Assembly: GCF_022387135.1 (NCBI RefSeq) | Contig: NZ_CP092462.1 | Coordinates: 4,588,001-4,652,000, forward strand | Length of the DNA: 64,000 nucleotides | Direction: 5' to 3' | From: Comamonas sp. B21-038 | GTDB taxonomy: Bacteria > Pseudomonadota > Gammaproteobacteria > Burkholderiales > Burkholderiaceae_C | Shown: in pieces, positions 48,530-59,215 of the stretch | Layout: each line of letters opens with the position of its first letter | Position numbering within the stretch: the stretch's first letter is position 1 | Notes under the pieces: generated by a model | The model's input: the letters and a program-made list of their open reading frames with translations, nothing else | Database searches by the model: none | Told to the model about the DNA's origin: nothing | Program-made: the position numbers and the translations under genes

Positions 48530-51500
48530 ATGTCTGAGACTGTTGTATTGCGGGGGCCCGAGCGCCCTGATCTGTTGCGCCATGAGGTGCTGGCTGATGT
48601 ATTTGAGGCCACTGCCTATGCCCACCCGGAGCAGGTCGCACTGATCGCCGGTGCGCGGCAGCTGACCTATGCCCAGCTCGATGCCGATGCCAGCCGCGCG
48701 GCGCACCGGTTGATCGAGGCCGGCATTGGCCCGGGTGACATGGTGGGCCTGTGGCTGCCACGTGGCATTGCGCTGCTCAGCCTGCAGCTGGCGATTGCCA
48801 AAACAGGCGCTGCCTGGCTGCCCTTTGACAGCGAAACACCCCCCGAGCGCATAGCAACCTGCCTGGAAGACGCAGGCGCCAAGGCACTGCTGCTGGCAGC
48901 GGCCACGCCCCAGCAGGGCCTGCGCGATGCCCAGGTGCTGTGCCCGCTATGGACCGATGTGGACCTGCTGGCCGATCTGCCCGCTGGCACCACGGCGCGG
49001 CGGCGCAGCCATGCCCAGCCCGGCGATCCGGCCTATGTGATCTACACCAGCGGTTCGACCGGCAAGCCCAAGGGCATCGCCATCAACCAGGGCAGCATCT
49101 GCCACTTTCTGCGCAGCGAGAATGCACGCCTGGGCGTGCGCCTGGGCGACAAGGTCTACCAGGGCTTCTCGGTAGCCTTTGACATGTCGTTCGAGGAGAT
49201 CTGGATCAGCTACCTGGTGGGCGCCACCTTGTGGATTGCGCCGCGCGAGATCGCCGGCGACCCCGAGGCGCTGCCCCAGGCCTTGCTGGACCAGCAGGTG
49301 ACCGTGCTGCATGCCGTGCCCACGTTGCTGGCGCTGTTTGCCCAGGATGTGCCCAGCCTGCGCATCATCAACCTGGGTGGCGAGATGTGCCCCGAGGCGC
49401 TGGTCGACCGCTGGGCCCGCTCCAGCACCGGTGCGCCCCGCCAGCTGTTCAACACCTATGGGCCGACCGAGGCCACCGTATCGGCCAGCCTGGCCGAGCT
49501 GAAGGCGGGTGAGCCCGTGACCATCGGCACGCCGCTGCCCAACTACAGCATGGTGGTGGTGCAGGTGATCGACGCGGACAGCTTTCCCGCAGGCACGGCG
49601 CCCCAGTTGGTGGGCTTGCCGGCCGGAGAGGTGGGCGAGCTGTGCATTACCGGCCCTGGCGTGGCTGCGGGCTACCTGGGCCGGCCGGAGCTGACGGGCG
49701 AGAAGTTTTTGGACAACCCCTGGCCGGCGGGGCCGCATGACACGCGCCTCTACCGCACCGGCGACCTGGCGCGCATCGATGAAAAAGGCCAGATGCAGTG
49801 CCTGGGCCGGGCCGATGACCAGGTGAAGATCCGTGGCTTCCGCGTGGAGCTGGGCGAGATCGAGGCGGTGTTGGCCCAGCAGCACGGTGTGGGTACCACG
49901 GCGGTGCTGCTGCGCAAGGACGATGGCATCGACCAGCTGGTGGCCTTTTATGTGCCGCTGGACGCGCCTCCCAGCCATGCAGCGCTGCGCAGCGCGCTGG
50001 CCGAGCGCCTGCCGCCCTATATGGTGCCGGCCCGTTTTGAGGCGCTGGCGCTGATGCCGCGCCTGACCTCAGGCAAGATCGACCGCAAGGCGCTGCGCGC
50101 GGCTGCGCTGAGTGCCGCCGTGGACAGCGGTGACTCGGATACCGCCGAGACCCCGGCCGAGGAAGTGCTGTTTGCCGCGCTGGCGAAGCTCTTCCCGGGC
50201 CAACCCATTCGCCGCTCGCTGGATTTCTTCAGCGACCTGGGCGGCCACTCGCTGTTTGCCGCGCGGCTGACGTCGATGCTGCGCGCCGATGCGCGCTTTG
50301 CACAGGCCACCGTCAGCACCATCTACCAGCAGCGCCGCGTGGGCGCGATTGCCGAGGCGCTGCAGGCCGGCATGGTGGCGGACGATGCACCGGCGGCAGC
50401 GCCCCGTGCCTTTCGCGAGCATTCGGCGCTGCGCCGCTGGCGCTGTGGCGCCGCGCAGGCGCTGGCCATCCCGTTTCTGGTGCTGGTCAAGATGGCACAG
50501 TGGCTGGCGCCGTTCTTCACCTACCACTTCTTCACCGGTGACGAGAACGACTCGGTGGCTGTGGCCATTGCGGTATCGGTACTGGCCTTTGCGCTGGCCA
50601 CGGTGCTGGAGTTTGCCGTGGCCTGGGCCGGCAAGTGGCTGATTGCCGGCCGGCTCAAGCCGGGGCGCTACCCGCTGTGGGGGCTGACCTACTTCCGCTG
50701 GTGGCTGGCGGACCGCTTGGTCGAGGCCGTGCCGGTAGGCATGATCTCGGGCTCCTCGCTGTTCCCGCTGTGGCTGCGGGCCCTGGGTGCCAACGTGGGC
50801 AAGGACGTGGTGCTGGGCTCGATGACGGTGCGCGCCCCCGATCTGCTGCGCATTGGCGCTGGTGCCAGCGTAGGCAATGTGGTGAGTCTGGAAAACGCCC
50901 GGGTCGAGGGCGGCTGGCTGCTGCTGGGCCGCATCGATATCGGCGCCGAGGCCTGCATTGGCTCCTATGTGGTGCTGGAGGGCAACACCCGCCTGGGCGA
51001 TTGGGCCCACCTCGAAGGGCAGTCCAGCCTCAGCGATGGCCAGCAGCAGCCCGCGCGCAGCGTCTGGACGGGCTCGCCCGCCCAGCCGGTGTCGGACTTC
51101 GATACCAGCTGCATGCCTGAGCGCGTGCGCCCCAGCGCCGCCTGGCGCGTCTGGGAAATGCTGGTCTATGCGGTGGGTGGTCTGAGCATCGCCACCCTGT
51201 TCTTCATGCCGGTGTTCCCGGCCTTCCTGCTGATCGACTGGCTGGATGTGGACGCGATCTCGGTGCGGCCTTTGCTCGAGGACGGTACCGTCGATGCGCT
51301 GGGCGCCTTCATCCTGCGCTTCTTCAAGTTCTTTGTGCTGGCGCTGCCCGCCAGCCTGGTGCTGGTGCTTTGCACGATGCTGGTGGCGGCCTTGGTCCGC
51401 TACCTGTTCCTGCCCCGGCTGCAGCCGGGCACCTGGTCGGTGCACAGTGGCCGTTATCTGGGCAAGTGGCTCACCAACCAGATCCAGGAAGGCAGCCTGG

Positions 51501-52597
51501 CCACCTTGCACGGCATCTATGCCACGGTGTTCTCGGCCAGCTGGTACCGCATGCTCGGCGCCAAGGTGGGCAAGCGCACCGAGCTGTCGACTGCGCTGGG
51601 CGTGGTGCCCGATATGCTGACCCTGGGCGACGAATGCTTTGTGGCCGATGCGGTGATGCTGGGCGATGAGCGCATCGATGGCGGCTATATGACGGTGCAG
51701 CCCACGGTGGTGTCGCGCCGCAGCTTCATCGGCAATGGCGCCTATGTGCCCGATGGCTCGACCATCCCCGAAGGGGTGCTGATCGGCGTGATGTCGGCCG
51801 TGCCGCGCAATGCCGACATGCAGGCGGGCCAGACCTGGATCGGCTCGCCGGCCATCAACCTGCCCGCGCGCGAAGTGGTGCAGGGCTACCCCGCCCACCT
51901 GACCTTTGCGCCGTCCCGCCGCCGCGTGCTGGGCCGGGGCCTGGTCGAAGCCTTCCGCATTGGCGCGCCCCATGCGCTGGTGATTGCGGCCGGTTATGCG
52001 ATCGTGCTCGACGCGATGCCGCTGGCAGCAGCGGGCCGCTGGGGTGCGGTGGTGCTGGACCTGGCGGTTGCCGGCATGGTGTTCGGTCTGGTCGCTTTCT
52101 GGGCGGTGGCGCTGTTCAAGTGGCTGCTGGTGGGGCGCTACCGCAAAAAGGCCGCGCCGATGTGGACGCCCTTTGTCTGGCTGTCCGAGGCCACCACCAG
52201 CATGTACGAAGGCATTGCGGTGCCCAATTTTCTGCGCTACCTGCGCGGCACCCCCTGGCTCAATCTGGCGATGAACCTGCTGGGCAGCAAGATTGCCAGC
52301 AGCGCCTACCTGGACACCACCGACATCACCGAACACGACTGCGTGACCATCGGCGCGCACAGCGAGCTCAATGCGCTGTCCTGCCCGCAAACCCATTTGT
52401 TCGAAGACCGGGTGATGAAGGTGGACGACGTGGTCATTGGCGAGCGGGTGACGGTGGGCGCACGCTGCACGGTGCTCTACAGCGCCGAGGTGGGAGATGG
52501 CGTGCAGCTGGGCCCGATGACCCTGGTGATGAAGGGCGAACGCCTGCCGGCCGGCAGCCGCTGGCAGGGCGCACCGGCCGCGCCATGGCGGGCCTAG
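48530..52597 (+). CDS. Pls/PosA-type single-module NRPS (poly-amino-acid synthetase-like)
   Basis: This is a 1355-residue membrane-bound NRPS-like enzyme. Residues about 20-525 form an adenylation domain (YTSGSTGKPKG, YGPTE, YRTGDLAR, catalytic Lys516). Residues about 540-612 form a thiolation domain with Ser574 in LGGHSL. The rest has several membrane segments and soluble domains with hexapeptide-acyltransferase-like repeats, as in epsilon-poly-L-lysine synthetase Pls and PosA (about 1300 residues). There is no condensation (HHxxxDG) or thioesterase domain. The ten-residue specificity code reads D-M-E-H-N-G-T-V-S-K; Glu at the third position suggests a basic amino acid. A phosphopantetheinyl transferase gene overlaps its end. 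The start MSETVV is preferred over an ATG-less upstream extension. Confidence 0.88.
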   Translation: MSETVVLRGPERPDLLRHEVLADVFEATAYAHPEQVALIAGARQLTYAQLDADASRAAHRLIEAGIGPGDMVGLWLPRGIALLSLQLAIAKTGAAWLPFDSETPPERIATCLEDAGAKALLLAAATPQQGLRDAQVLCPLWTDVDLLADLPAGTTARRRSHAQPGDPAYVIYTSGSTGKPKGIAINQGSICHFLRSENARLGVRLGDKVYQGFSVAFDMSFEEIWISYLVGATLWIAPREIAGDPEALPQALLDQQVTVLHAVPTLLALFAQDVPSLRIINLGGEMCPEALVDRWARSSTGAPRQLFNTYGPTEATVSASLAELKAGEPVTIGTPLPNYSMVVVQVIDADSFPAGTAPQLVGLPAGEVGELCITGPGVAAGYLGRPELTGEKFLDNPWPAGPHDTRLYRTGDLARIDEKGQMQCLGRADDQVKIRGFRVELGEIEAVLAQQHGVGTTAVLLRKDDGIDQLVAFYVPLDAPPSHAALRSALAERLPPYMVPARFEALALMPRLTSGKIDRKALRAAALSAAVDSGDSDTAETPAEEVLFAALAKLFPGQPIRRSLDFFSDLGGHSLFAARLTSMLRADARFAQATVSTIYQQRRVGAIAEALQAGMVADDAPAAAPRAFREHSALRRWRCGAAQALAIPFLVLVKMAQWLAPFFTYHFFTGDENDSVAVAIAVSVLAFALATVLEFAVAWAGKWLIAGRLKPGRYPLWGLTYFRWWLADRLVEAVPVGMISGSSLFPLWLRALGANVGKDVVLGSMTVRAPDLLRIGAGASVGNVVSLENARVEGGWLLLGRIDIGAEACIGSYVVLEGNTRLGDWAHLEGQSSLSDGQQQPARSVWTGSPAQPVSDFDTSCMPERVRPSAAWRVWEMLVYAVGGLSIATLFFMPVFPAFLLIDWLDVDAISVRPLLEDGTVDALGAFILRFFKFFVLALPASLVLVLCTMLVAALVRYLFLPRLQPGTWSVHSGRYLGKWLTNQIQEGSLATLHGIYATVFSASWYRMLGAKVGKRTELSTALGVVPDMLTLGDECFVADAVMLGDERIDGGYMTVQPTVVSRRSFIGNGAYVPDGSTIPEGVLIGVMSAVPRNADMQAGQTWIGSPAINLPAREVVQGYPAHLTFAPSRRRVLGRGLVEAFRIGAPHALVIAAGYAIVLDAMPLAAAGRWGAVVLDLAVAGMVFGLVAFWAVALFKWLLVGRYRKKAAPMWTPFVWLSEATTSMYEGIAVPNFLRYLRGTPWLNLAMNLLGSKIASSAYLDTTDITEHDCVTIGAHSELNALSCPQTHLFEDRVMKVDDVVIGERVTVGARCTVLYSAEVGDGVQLGPMTLVMKGERLPAGSRWQGAPAAPWRA

Positions 52598-53229
52598 CGC
52601 TCACGGGGACCCCGCAGCCGCTGGCCTTGCCGCCAGCGCTGCAGGGCCGGGTGCGGGCCCAGGCGGTGAAGATGGCCGCTGCTGCATCGGGTGTGCTGCC
52701 GCGCGAGGCGATGCGCGAGGCCGTGTACCGGGCGGTTGGCGAGGCCTTGGCGCCTCAGCTGGGCTGTGCACCGGCGCAACTGGCTGTGCAGCGCCGGGCG
52801 GGGCAGGCGCCGCAGCTGCTGCGCAACGGGCAGACGCTGGCGGGGTGGCAGCTGTCCATCAGCTATGCCGATGCGATGGCGGTATGGGCTTGCACGCAAG
52901 AGGGCTGCGTCGGCATTGATGTGCAAGGCCTGCCCGGTAGTGCCTCCACGGATATCGATGCCGCTGGCTGGCCAGCGGTGGCTGCGCTGTACCTGGAGCC
53001 TGACGCAGCCGCTGCGCTGACCGGCTTGCAGCGCATGGACTGGCAGCGCGGCTTTGCCCGGCAATGGGCGCGGCTGGAAGCCCAGCTCAAATGCGCCGGG
53101 CTGGCATTGACCGAGGCGGATGACCGGCCGGTGGGATGGCGCACCGGCATGGTGGTGACTGAACTACAGACAGATGCAGGGCCCGTGGCCGTGGCCTGGC
53201 GTGCGCCGGCCCAGGCCGCATCCGGTTGA
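52585..53229 (+). CDS. 4'-Phosphopantetheinyl transferase superfamily protein
   Basis: This 214-residue protein has the two PPTase metal/CoA motifs: VGIDVQ (Asp112) and WARLEAQLK (Trp161, Glu165, Lys169). The second has Leu where the consensus has Lys before Glu, and the HxS strand reads SISYAD, so the signatures are slightly degenerate. It overlaps the Pls-like gene by 13 bases and probably loads the phosphopantetheine arm onto Ser574 of that synthetase. A terminator follows. Confidence 0.83.
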   Translation: MAGLALTGTPQPLALPPALQGRVRAQAVKMAAAASGVLPREAMREAVYRAVGEALAPQLGCAPAQLAVQRRAGQAPQLLRNGQTLAGWQLSISYADAMAVWACTQEGCVGIDVQGLPGSASTDIDAAGWPAVAALYLEPDAAAALTGLQRMDWQRGFARQWARLEAQLKCAGLALTEADDRPVGWRTGMVVTELQTDAGPVAVAWRAPAQAASG

Positions 53230-53300
53230 AGCAGGGCCGTTACACTGGCCTGCCCGCCCGCCGCTAGCAGAAACTGCACAGCGCCAGGCCCATATCGATA

Positions 53301-53361
53301 CAACGAATAAATCGTTGGCGGGGCCGGGCTGCACTGCGATAGTGCGGCGTTTTGATTTTTT
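53301..53361 (+). terminator. Tandem hairpins with T-run: terminator of the Pls-like/PPTase unit
   Basis: A first hairpin, CAACGA-ATAAA-TCGTTG, is followed by an 8-bp stem (GCTGCACT with AGTGCGGC, one G-U pair, loop GCGAT, 53328-53348) and then TTTTGATTTTTT. This isolates the synthetase unit from the downstream binding-protein gene. Confidence 0.8.
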
Positions 53362-53383
53362 GCATGGAATGAAGGAGTCTGTG

Positions 53384-55006
53384 ATGCAACCTACCACTCA
53401 TCTGCAAGGCCGCAACGGCTGGGCGCGCAGCGTCTGCACCCTGGCCATCGCTGGCGCGGTGGCCAGCATGGCATTTTCTGCCCAGGCTTCGAACTTCCGC
53501 TGGACCCGCTCGGCCGATCTGTCGTCCTGGGATATCCATGCGCAGAATGTCGGCGTCAACAACTCGGTGCACCGCGCGGTGTACGAGGCCCTGGTCGAGT
53601 ACAACAGCCAGACCCAGAAGCCCGAGCCTTCGCTGGCCACCAAGTGGGAGCGCATCAACCCCAAGCAGCTGCGCATCACTTTGCGCGAAGGCGTGACCTT
53701 CAGCGATGGCTCGCCGCTGACGGCCGATGACGTCAAGTTCTCGCTGGAGCGGGCCAAGGCCAAGAGTTCCGGCTTTGTGGTCTACACCCAGGGCATCGAC
53801 CGCATCGAGGTGGTCAATGCCGGCACCTTGGATATCTTCTCGGAGGTGCCCAACCCAGTGCTGGTCAACCAGCTGACCGAGTTGCGCATCATGAGCAAGG
53901 CCTGGGCAGTGCAGCACCAGTCCGAAGTGCCCAAGGACATCAAGGCCAAGGACGAGAACTATGCCCACCGCCATGCGCTGGGCACCGGCCCCTATGTGCT
54001 CGACAGCTGGTCGCAGGATTCGCGCCTGGTGCTCAAGCGCAACCCGCAGTGGTGGGGCAAGACCCAGTACCCGAGCAACATCACGCAGGCGGTGTACACG
54101 CCGATCAAGTCGGACGCCACGCGCACGGCTGCGCTGCTGTCGGGCGAGGTGGACTTCATCATCGACCCGAGCATGAATGACCTGCAGCGCATCAAGCAGG
54201 CGCCCAACCTGCAGGTGCTGGAGTCCGCGGCTGACCGCACCCTGTTCCTGGGGATGGACCAGTTCCGCGACGAACTTCCGCAGTCCAGCGTCAAGGGCAA
54301 GAACCCGTTCAAGGATGTGCGCGTGCGCCAGGCGCTGTACCAGTCCATCGACATGGGCACCATCCAGCGCGTGGTGATGCGCGGCCTGGCCCAACCCACC
54401 GGCACCTTGATTGCCCACCATGTGAATGGCTGGACCAAGCAGGCCGACAAGCGCCTCGCCTTCGATGCCGAGGGCGCGAAGAAGCTGCTGGCCCAGGCGG
54501 GCTACCCGGATGGGTTTGAGTTCGAGTTCTCCTGCCCTGCAGGCCGTTACCCCAGTGATGAGCAGCTTTGCCAGGCCATCAGCGCCCAGTGGGCCAAGGT
54601 GGGCATCAAGGCCAAGCTGCGCACCTACCCGTTTGCCACCTACTTCCCGATGATCCAGCGCTACGAAGCCAGCGTGTACCTGCTGGGCTGGTCGGTGCCC
54701 ACCTTTGATGCCTACTACAGCCTGCAGGCGCTGTTGCGCTCGCCGGGCGGCAGCGGCGATGGCAACTTCAACCTGGGCCGCTTCTCCGACCCGCAGCAGG
54801 ATGCGATGATCGAGCGCGTCAAGACCGAGACCGATCTGAAGCTGCGCAACCAGCTGATCGAGAAGGTGCTGCTCAACGAGCACAAGGCCATCTCGCATAT
54901 CCCGCTGTTCAACCTGATCACCCCCTGGGCGGCCAGCAAGAAGGTCAGCATCCCTACCCGCGCGGACAACTACATCGACTGGCGCCTGTTGAATGTGGTG
55001 AATTAA
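53384..55006 (+). CDS. ABC transporter substrate-binding protein, SBP_bac_5 (DppA-like)
   Basis: This 540-residue periplasmic binding protein has a signal peptide ending near AFSAQAS and a family 5 N-terminus (FRWTRSADLSSWDIHAQNVGVNNS). LRITLREGVTFSDGSPLTADDVKFSLERAK and HALGTGPYVLDSWSQDSRLVLKRN are typical. AAGGAG six bases before this ATG supports the start. No permease or ATPase genes are adjacent, so it is an orphan binding protein that must share a transporter encoded elsewhere. It differs clearly from the binding protein at 1902-3470. Confidence 0.9.
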   Translation: MQPTTHLQGRNGWARSVCTLAIAGAVASMAFSAQASNFRWTRSADLSSWDIHAQNVGVNNSVHRAVYEALVEYNSQTQKPEPSLATKWERINPKQLRITLREGVTFSDGSPLTADDVKFSLERAKAKSSGFVVYTQGIDRIEVVNAGTLDIFSEVPNPVLVNQLTELRIMSKAWAVQHQSEVPKDIKAKDENYAHRHALGTGPYVLDSWSQDSRLVLKRNPQWWGKTQYPSNITQAVYTPIKSDATRTAALLSGEVDFIIDPSMNDLQRIKQAPNLQVLESAADRTLFLGMDQFRDELPQSSVKGKNPFKDVRVRQALYQSIDMGTIQRVVMRGLAQPTGTLIAHHVNGWTKQADKRLAFDAEGAKKLLAQAGYPDGFEFEFSCPAGRYPSDEQLCQAISAQWAKVGIKAKLRTYPFATYFPMIQRYEASVYLLGWSVPTFDAYYSLQALLRSPGGSGDGNFNLGRFSDPQQDAMIERVKTETDLKLRNQLIEKVLLNEHKAISHIPLFNLITPWAASKKVSIPTRADNYIDWRLLNVVN

Positions 55007-55050
55007 GGGGCCGGTGGTGAGGGTTGGCGCGGCTGTCTGATAATGCCGGC

Positions 55051-55926
55051 ATGCGCCTGATGCCTCTTCGCCGCTCCTTCTTGCTCAGCTGTGCCGCTGC
55101 GGTGCTGGCGGGCTGTGCCTCCGAGCCGCCGCAGCAGGAGGCCGAACCCAGCCTGGCCCAGGCCAGCCTGCCGGTGCAGCTGCTGATGACCGAAGGCTTT
55201 GTACCCGTGCACCGGGCACTGGCCGGCCAGCTGATGATCCCTACGCAGATCCGTGCCGAGCCCGGCTATGGCGCGCCGCATGTGGTGGTGCAGGAGCTGA
55301 CCCCGTACCTGCAGCAGGCGCGCTGTGTCGATCTGGTGCTGGCGCCGCGCCCTGTGTTGCAGCTGTTGCAGGCGCATGGCCTGGTGCGCCCGGGGCGTCT
55401 CTACGATGTGGTGCGCTCGCCGCTGATCGCCATCGTGCAGGCCGGCCGTCCGCTGCCGGTGCTCAAGGACACCGAAGATGCCAAGCAGATGCTGGAGGCG
55501 GCCCGCAGCATCGCCTACCCCTCGGCCGATGGCAGCGACTTTATCGAGCAAAAGCTGTTTCGCGAACTGGATCTGAGCGCCAAGGTTCTGCCCAAGAGCA
55601 TCAAGGTGTTTGGCCCCCAGGTGGCGCAGCTGGTGGCCCGGGGAGATGCGGAGCTGGGCCTGCTGCTGCGCAGCGAACTGCCCCGCTCCGCCGAGGTGCA
55701 GGTGGTTGGCAAGATACCGCACCCGCTTGCGTATGAGGCGGTGTACAGCGCCGGCATTGCCGGCCAGGCCTGCAGTACCGCCGGTGCCCAGTTGCTGGCC
55801 CGCTTTTACCAGCGCGAAGCGGCCATGCATGACTGGAATGGCTCAGGCTGGGAGCCGGTGGCGGGCGTGTCGCAGCCGCCACTGCCGCCGGTCGAGCACC
55901 TCGATCCGGCCGAATACCAGCCCTAG
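55051..55926 (+). CDS. Periplasmic-binding-protein-like lipoprotein (ModA-like fold)
   Basis: This is a 291-residue protein with a lipoprotein signal (SFLLSCAAAVLAGC, lipobox LAGC) and a body resembling type II binding proteins of the molybdate/tungstate/sulfate group (SIAYPSADGSDFIEQKLFRELDLSAKVLPKSIKVFGPQVAQLVARGDAELGLLL). It lies 44 bases after the preceding binding protein and may be co-transcribed. No transporter components are next to it. The ligand is unknown. Confidence 0.72.
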   Translation: MRLMPLRRSFLLSCAAAVLAGCASEPPQQEAEPSLAQASLPVQLLMTEGFVPVHRALAGQLMIPTQIRAEPGYGAPHVVVQELTPYLQQARCVDLVLAPRPVLQLLQAHGLVRPGRLYDVVRSPLIAIVQAGRPLPVLKDTEDAKQMLEAARSIAYPSADGSDFIEQKLFRELDLSAKVLPKSIKVFGPQVAQLVARGDAELGLLLRSELPRSAEVQVVGKIPHPLAYEAVYSAGIAGQACSTAGAQLLARFYQREAAMHDWNGSGWEPVAGVSQPPLPPVEHLDPAEYQP

Positions 55927-55940
55927 GATGTGAGCGAGCT

Positions 55941-56567
55941 TTAGGCCTGCGCCAGCGCCGCCTGCACCGCAGGCCGTGCCGCCACGCGGGCGTAGTGCGC
56001 GGCCACGCGCGGGAACTCGTTGATATCGACGCTGTCGCTCTTGAGCCAGCCGGCCATCGTGAACAGGTAGCCATCGGCCACCGTGTACTGCTCGCCCATC
56101 ACCCAGGTCTTGTCGCCCAGGTAGTGCCGCTCGATCAGTGCAAAGGCATCGCGCATGTTGTGCGGCACCTTGGCCTGCATGGCCTTTTGTGCGGCTTCGT
56201 CATCGGCCCAGCGTGCTGCGCGTGGGCGGTGGGCATGGCTGATGTGCACGGTCGAGGCCAGGTAGCTGTTGAACTCCTGCAGACGGGCGAGTTGGAACGG
56301 GTCGCTCAGCGGCGCCAGTTGTTTGTCAGGGTGGGTTTGTGCCACATACAGCAGCAGTGCAGCCGTCTCGGTCAGCACGCCTTGCGGGGTGACCAGCGCG
56401 GGAACGCGGCCCTTGGGATTGATGGCCAGGTAGGCGGGTGTGCGCTGCGCGCCTTCGGCCATGTTCAGGCGCTGGGCCTGGAAGGCGGCGCCCGCCTCGT
56501 GCAAGGCAATCAGCACGGCCTGGGCGCAGGTGCCGGGGGCGTAGTACAGGGTCAGGTCTTGGCTCAT
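55941..56567 (-). CDS. Glutathione S-transferase family protein
   Basis: This 208-residue protein has an N-terminal thioredoxin-like GST domain (LTLYYAPGTCAQAVLIALHEAGAAF, INPKGRVPALVTPQGVLTETAALLLYV) and an all-helical C-terminal domain. The Cys in PGTCAQ is the beta-class GST position. It should be cytoplasmic. It converges on the lipoprotein gene and is divergent from radA. Confidence 0.9.
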   Translation of the reverse strand: MSQDLTLYYAPGTCAQAVLIALHEAGAAFQAQRLNMAEGAQRTPAYLAINPKGRVPALVTPQGVLTETAALLLYVAQTHPDKQLAPLSDPFQLARLQEFNSYLASTVHISHAHRPRAARWADDEAAQKAMQAKVPHNMRDAFALIERHYLGDKTWVMGEQYTVADGYLFTMAGWLKSDSVDINEFPRVAAHYARVAARPAVQAALAQA

Positions 56568-56722
56568 GGGTCTCCTTGGATGCGGTGCTGGATGGGGTGA
56601 TGGGGCAGGGGCTGTACGCCGGTGCATGGCGTATGCCGTATCGCCTGGGGATGCTAAACGATTTGCCGGCGCCGCGCTGCGCTCGCCGTTACCATGGGTG
56701 TCTGTACCGAAACATCCTCGCC

Positions 56723-58108
<1,386 letters not shown>

Positions 58109-58114
58109 GCTGGC

Positions 58115-59119
58115 TTAAACCAAGCGCCCCTGCGGCCACAGATGCGCCGGATCGTTGTACCCGGGCGTTGATGGATGGCCGGGGCTGACCAGGCCGTTGA
58201 CCAGGCGCTCGTCTTCCACGGTGATCTGGTATTTCAGCGCGGGCTGGTAGTCCTGCCATTGCTTCAAGGTGCGCGGGCCCGCGATGACCGCGCTGATGGC
58301 GTTGTGGGCCAGCACCCAGGCGGTGGCAAACTGCGCAGCGCTGATGCCTTGGCGCTCGGCGTGCTGCTGCACCTGCTGGGCGATCACGAGGGATTCAGGG
58401 CGGAACTCGGTCTGCAGAATGCGGGCATCCTGGCGGCCGGCGCGGCTGTCCTTGGGCGGCTCCATGCCTGGCTGGTACTTGCCGCTGAGCACGCCCCGCG
58501 CAATCGGGCTGAAGGGCACGACGCCGATGCCGAACTGCGCGCAGGCGGGCAGAATGTCGGTCTCGGGCATGCGGTTGAGCAGGTTGTAATAGGGCTGGCA
58601 GACGACGGGCGGCGGCAGGCCGATCTCGCGGGCCGTGTAGACGGCCTCGACAATGCGCCAGCCGCGAAAATTGGACAGGCCCCAGTACAGAATCTTGCCG
58701 CTGTCGATCAGGTGCTTGAGCGCATACAGCGGCTCGTGCAGCTGCAGGCCGGCGCGGTCGCGGTGCAGGTAGAGAATGTCGATGCGGTCGGTCTGCAGGC
58801 GGCGCAGGCTGGCCTCGACCTCGCGCAGCATCCAGGCGCGTGAGTAGTAGCCTTGGTTGGGCTGGCTGCCCATGGGGTTGCCGAGCTTGGTGGCCAGCAC
58901 CCAGTCATCGCGCTGGCCCTGCAGCAGCTGGCCCACCATGCGCTCGGACTCGCCCTTGCTGTAGATGTCGGCGGTGTCGATGAAGTTGACGCCCTGGGCG
59001 CGCGCATCGGCGACGATGGCAGCCGCCTCCTGGAGGTCGGTCTGGTCGGCGAACATCATCGTGCCCAGGCAGAGGGCGGAGACTTGGAGGGGGCTGGCGC
59101 CCAGCTGGCGGTACTGCAT
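58115..59119 (-). CDS. Aldo/keto reductase
   Basis: This 334-residue (beta/alpha)8 NADPH-dependent oxidoreductase has the family pattern GVNFIDTADIYSKGESERMVGQLL (catalytic Asp, Tyr), the Lys in ATKLGNPMG and DILYLHRDRAGLQLHEPL (His). It reduces aldehydes or ketones; the substrate is unknown. It converges on radA with a seven-base gap. Confidence 0.92.
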   Translation of the reverse strand: MQYRQLGASPLQVSALCLGTMMFADQTDLQEAAAIVADARAQGVNFIDTADIYSKGESERMVGQLLQGQRDDWVLATKLGNPMGSQPNQGYYSRAWMLREVEASLRRLQTDRIDILYLHRDRAGLQLHEPLYALKHLIDSGKILYWGLSNFRGWRIVEAVYTAREIGLPPPVVCQPYYNLLNRMPETDILPACAQFGIGVVPFSPIARGVLSGKYQPGMEPPKDSRAGRQDARILQTEFRPESLVIAQQVQQHAERQGISAAQFATAWVLAHNAISAVIAGPRTLKQWQDYQPALKYQITVEDERLVNGLVSPGHPSTPGYNDPAHLWPQGRLV

Positions 59120-59184
59120 CTTGGTCCTTCGGGAATCAGGTCGAGTCCCTCGATGCTAGCGGGCCGCCGCCGGTTTGTCAGTCA

Positions 59185-59204
59185 TGGGGCAGCGGCTTGC
59201 CCCA
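59185..59204 (-). other. Hairpin downstream of the FHA gene
   Basis: TGGGGCA and TGCCCCA form a perfect 7-bp stem with a 6-base loop just after the FHA gene stop on the minus strand. No T-run follows, so it may be a stabilising hairpin or an inefficient terminator. Confidence 0.35.
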
Positions 59205-59215
59205 CGCATCGCGGC

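Noticed and set aside
50069-52396. 775-codon minus-strand open frame inside the Pls-like gene
   Set aside because: It is antisense to an intact synthetase with conserved motifs. The translation is compositionally odd and has no start signal.
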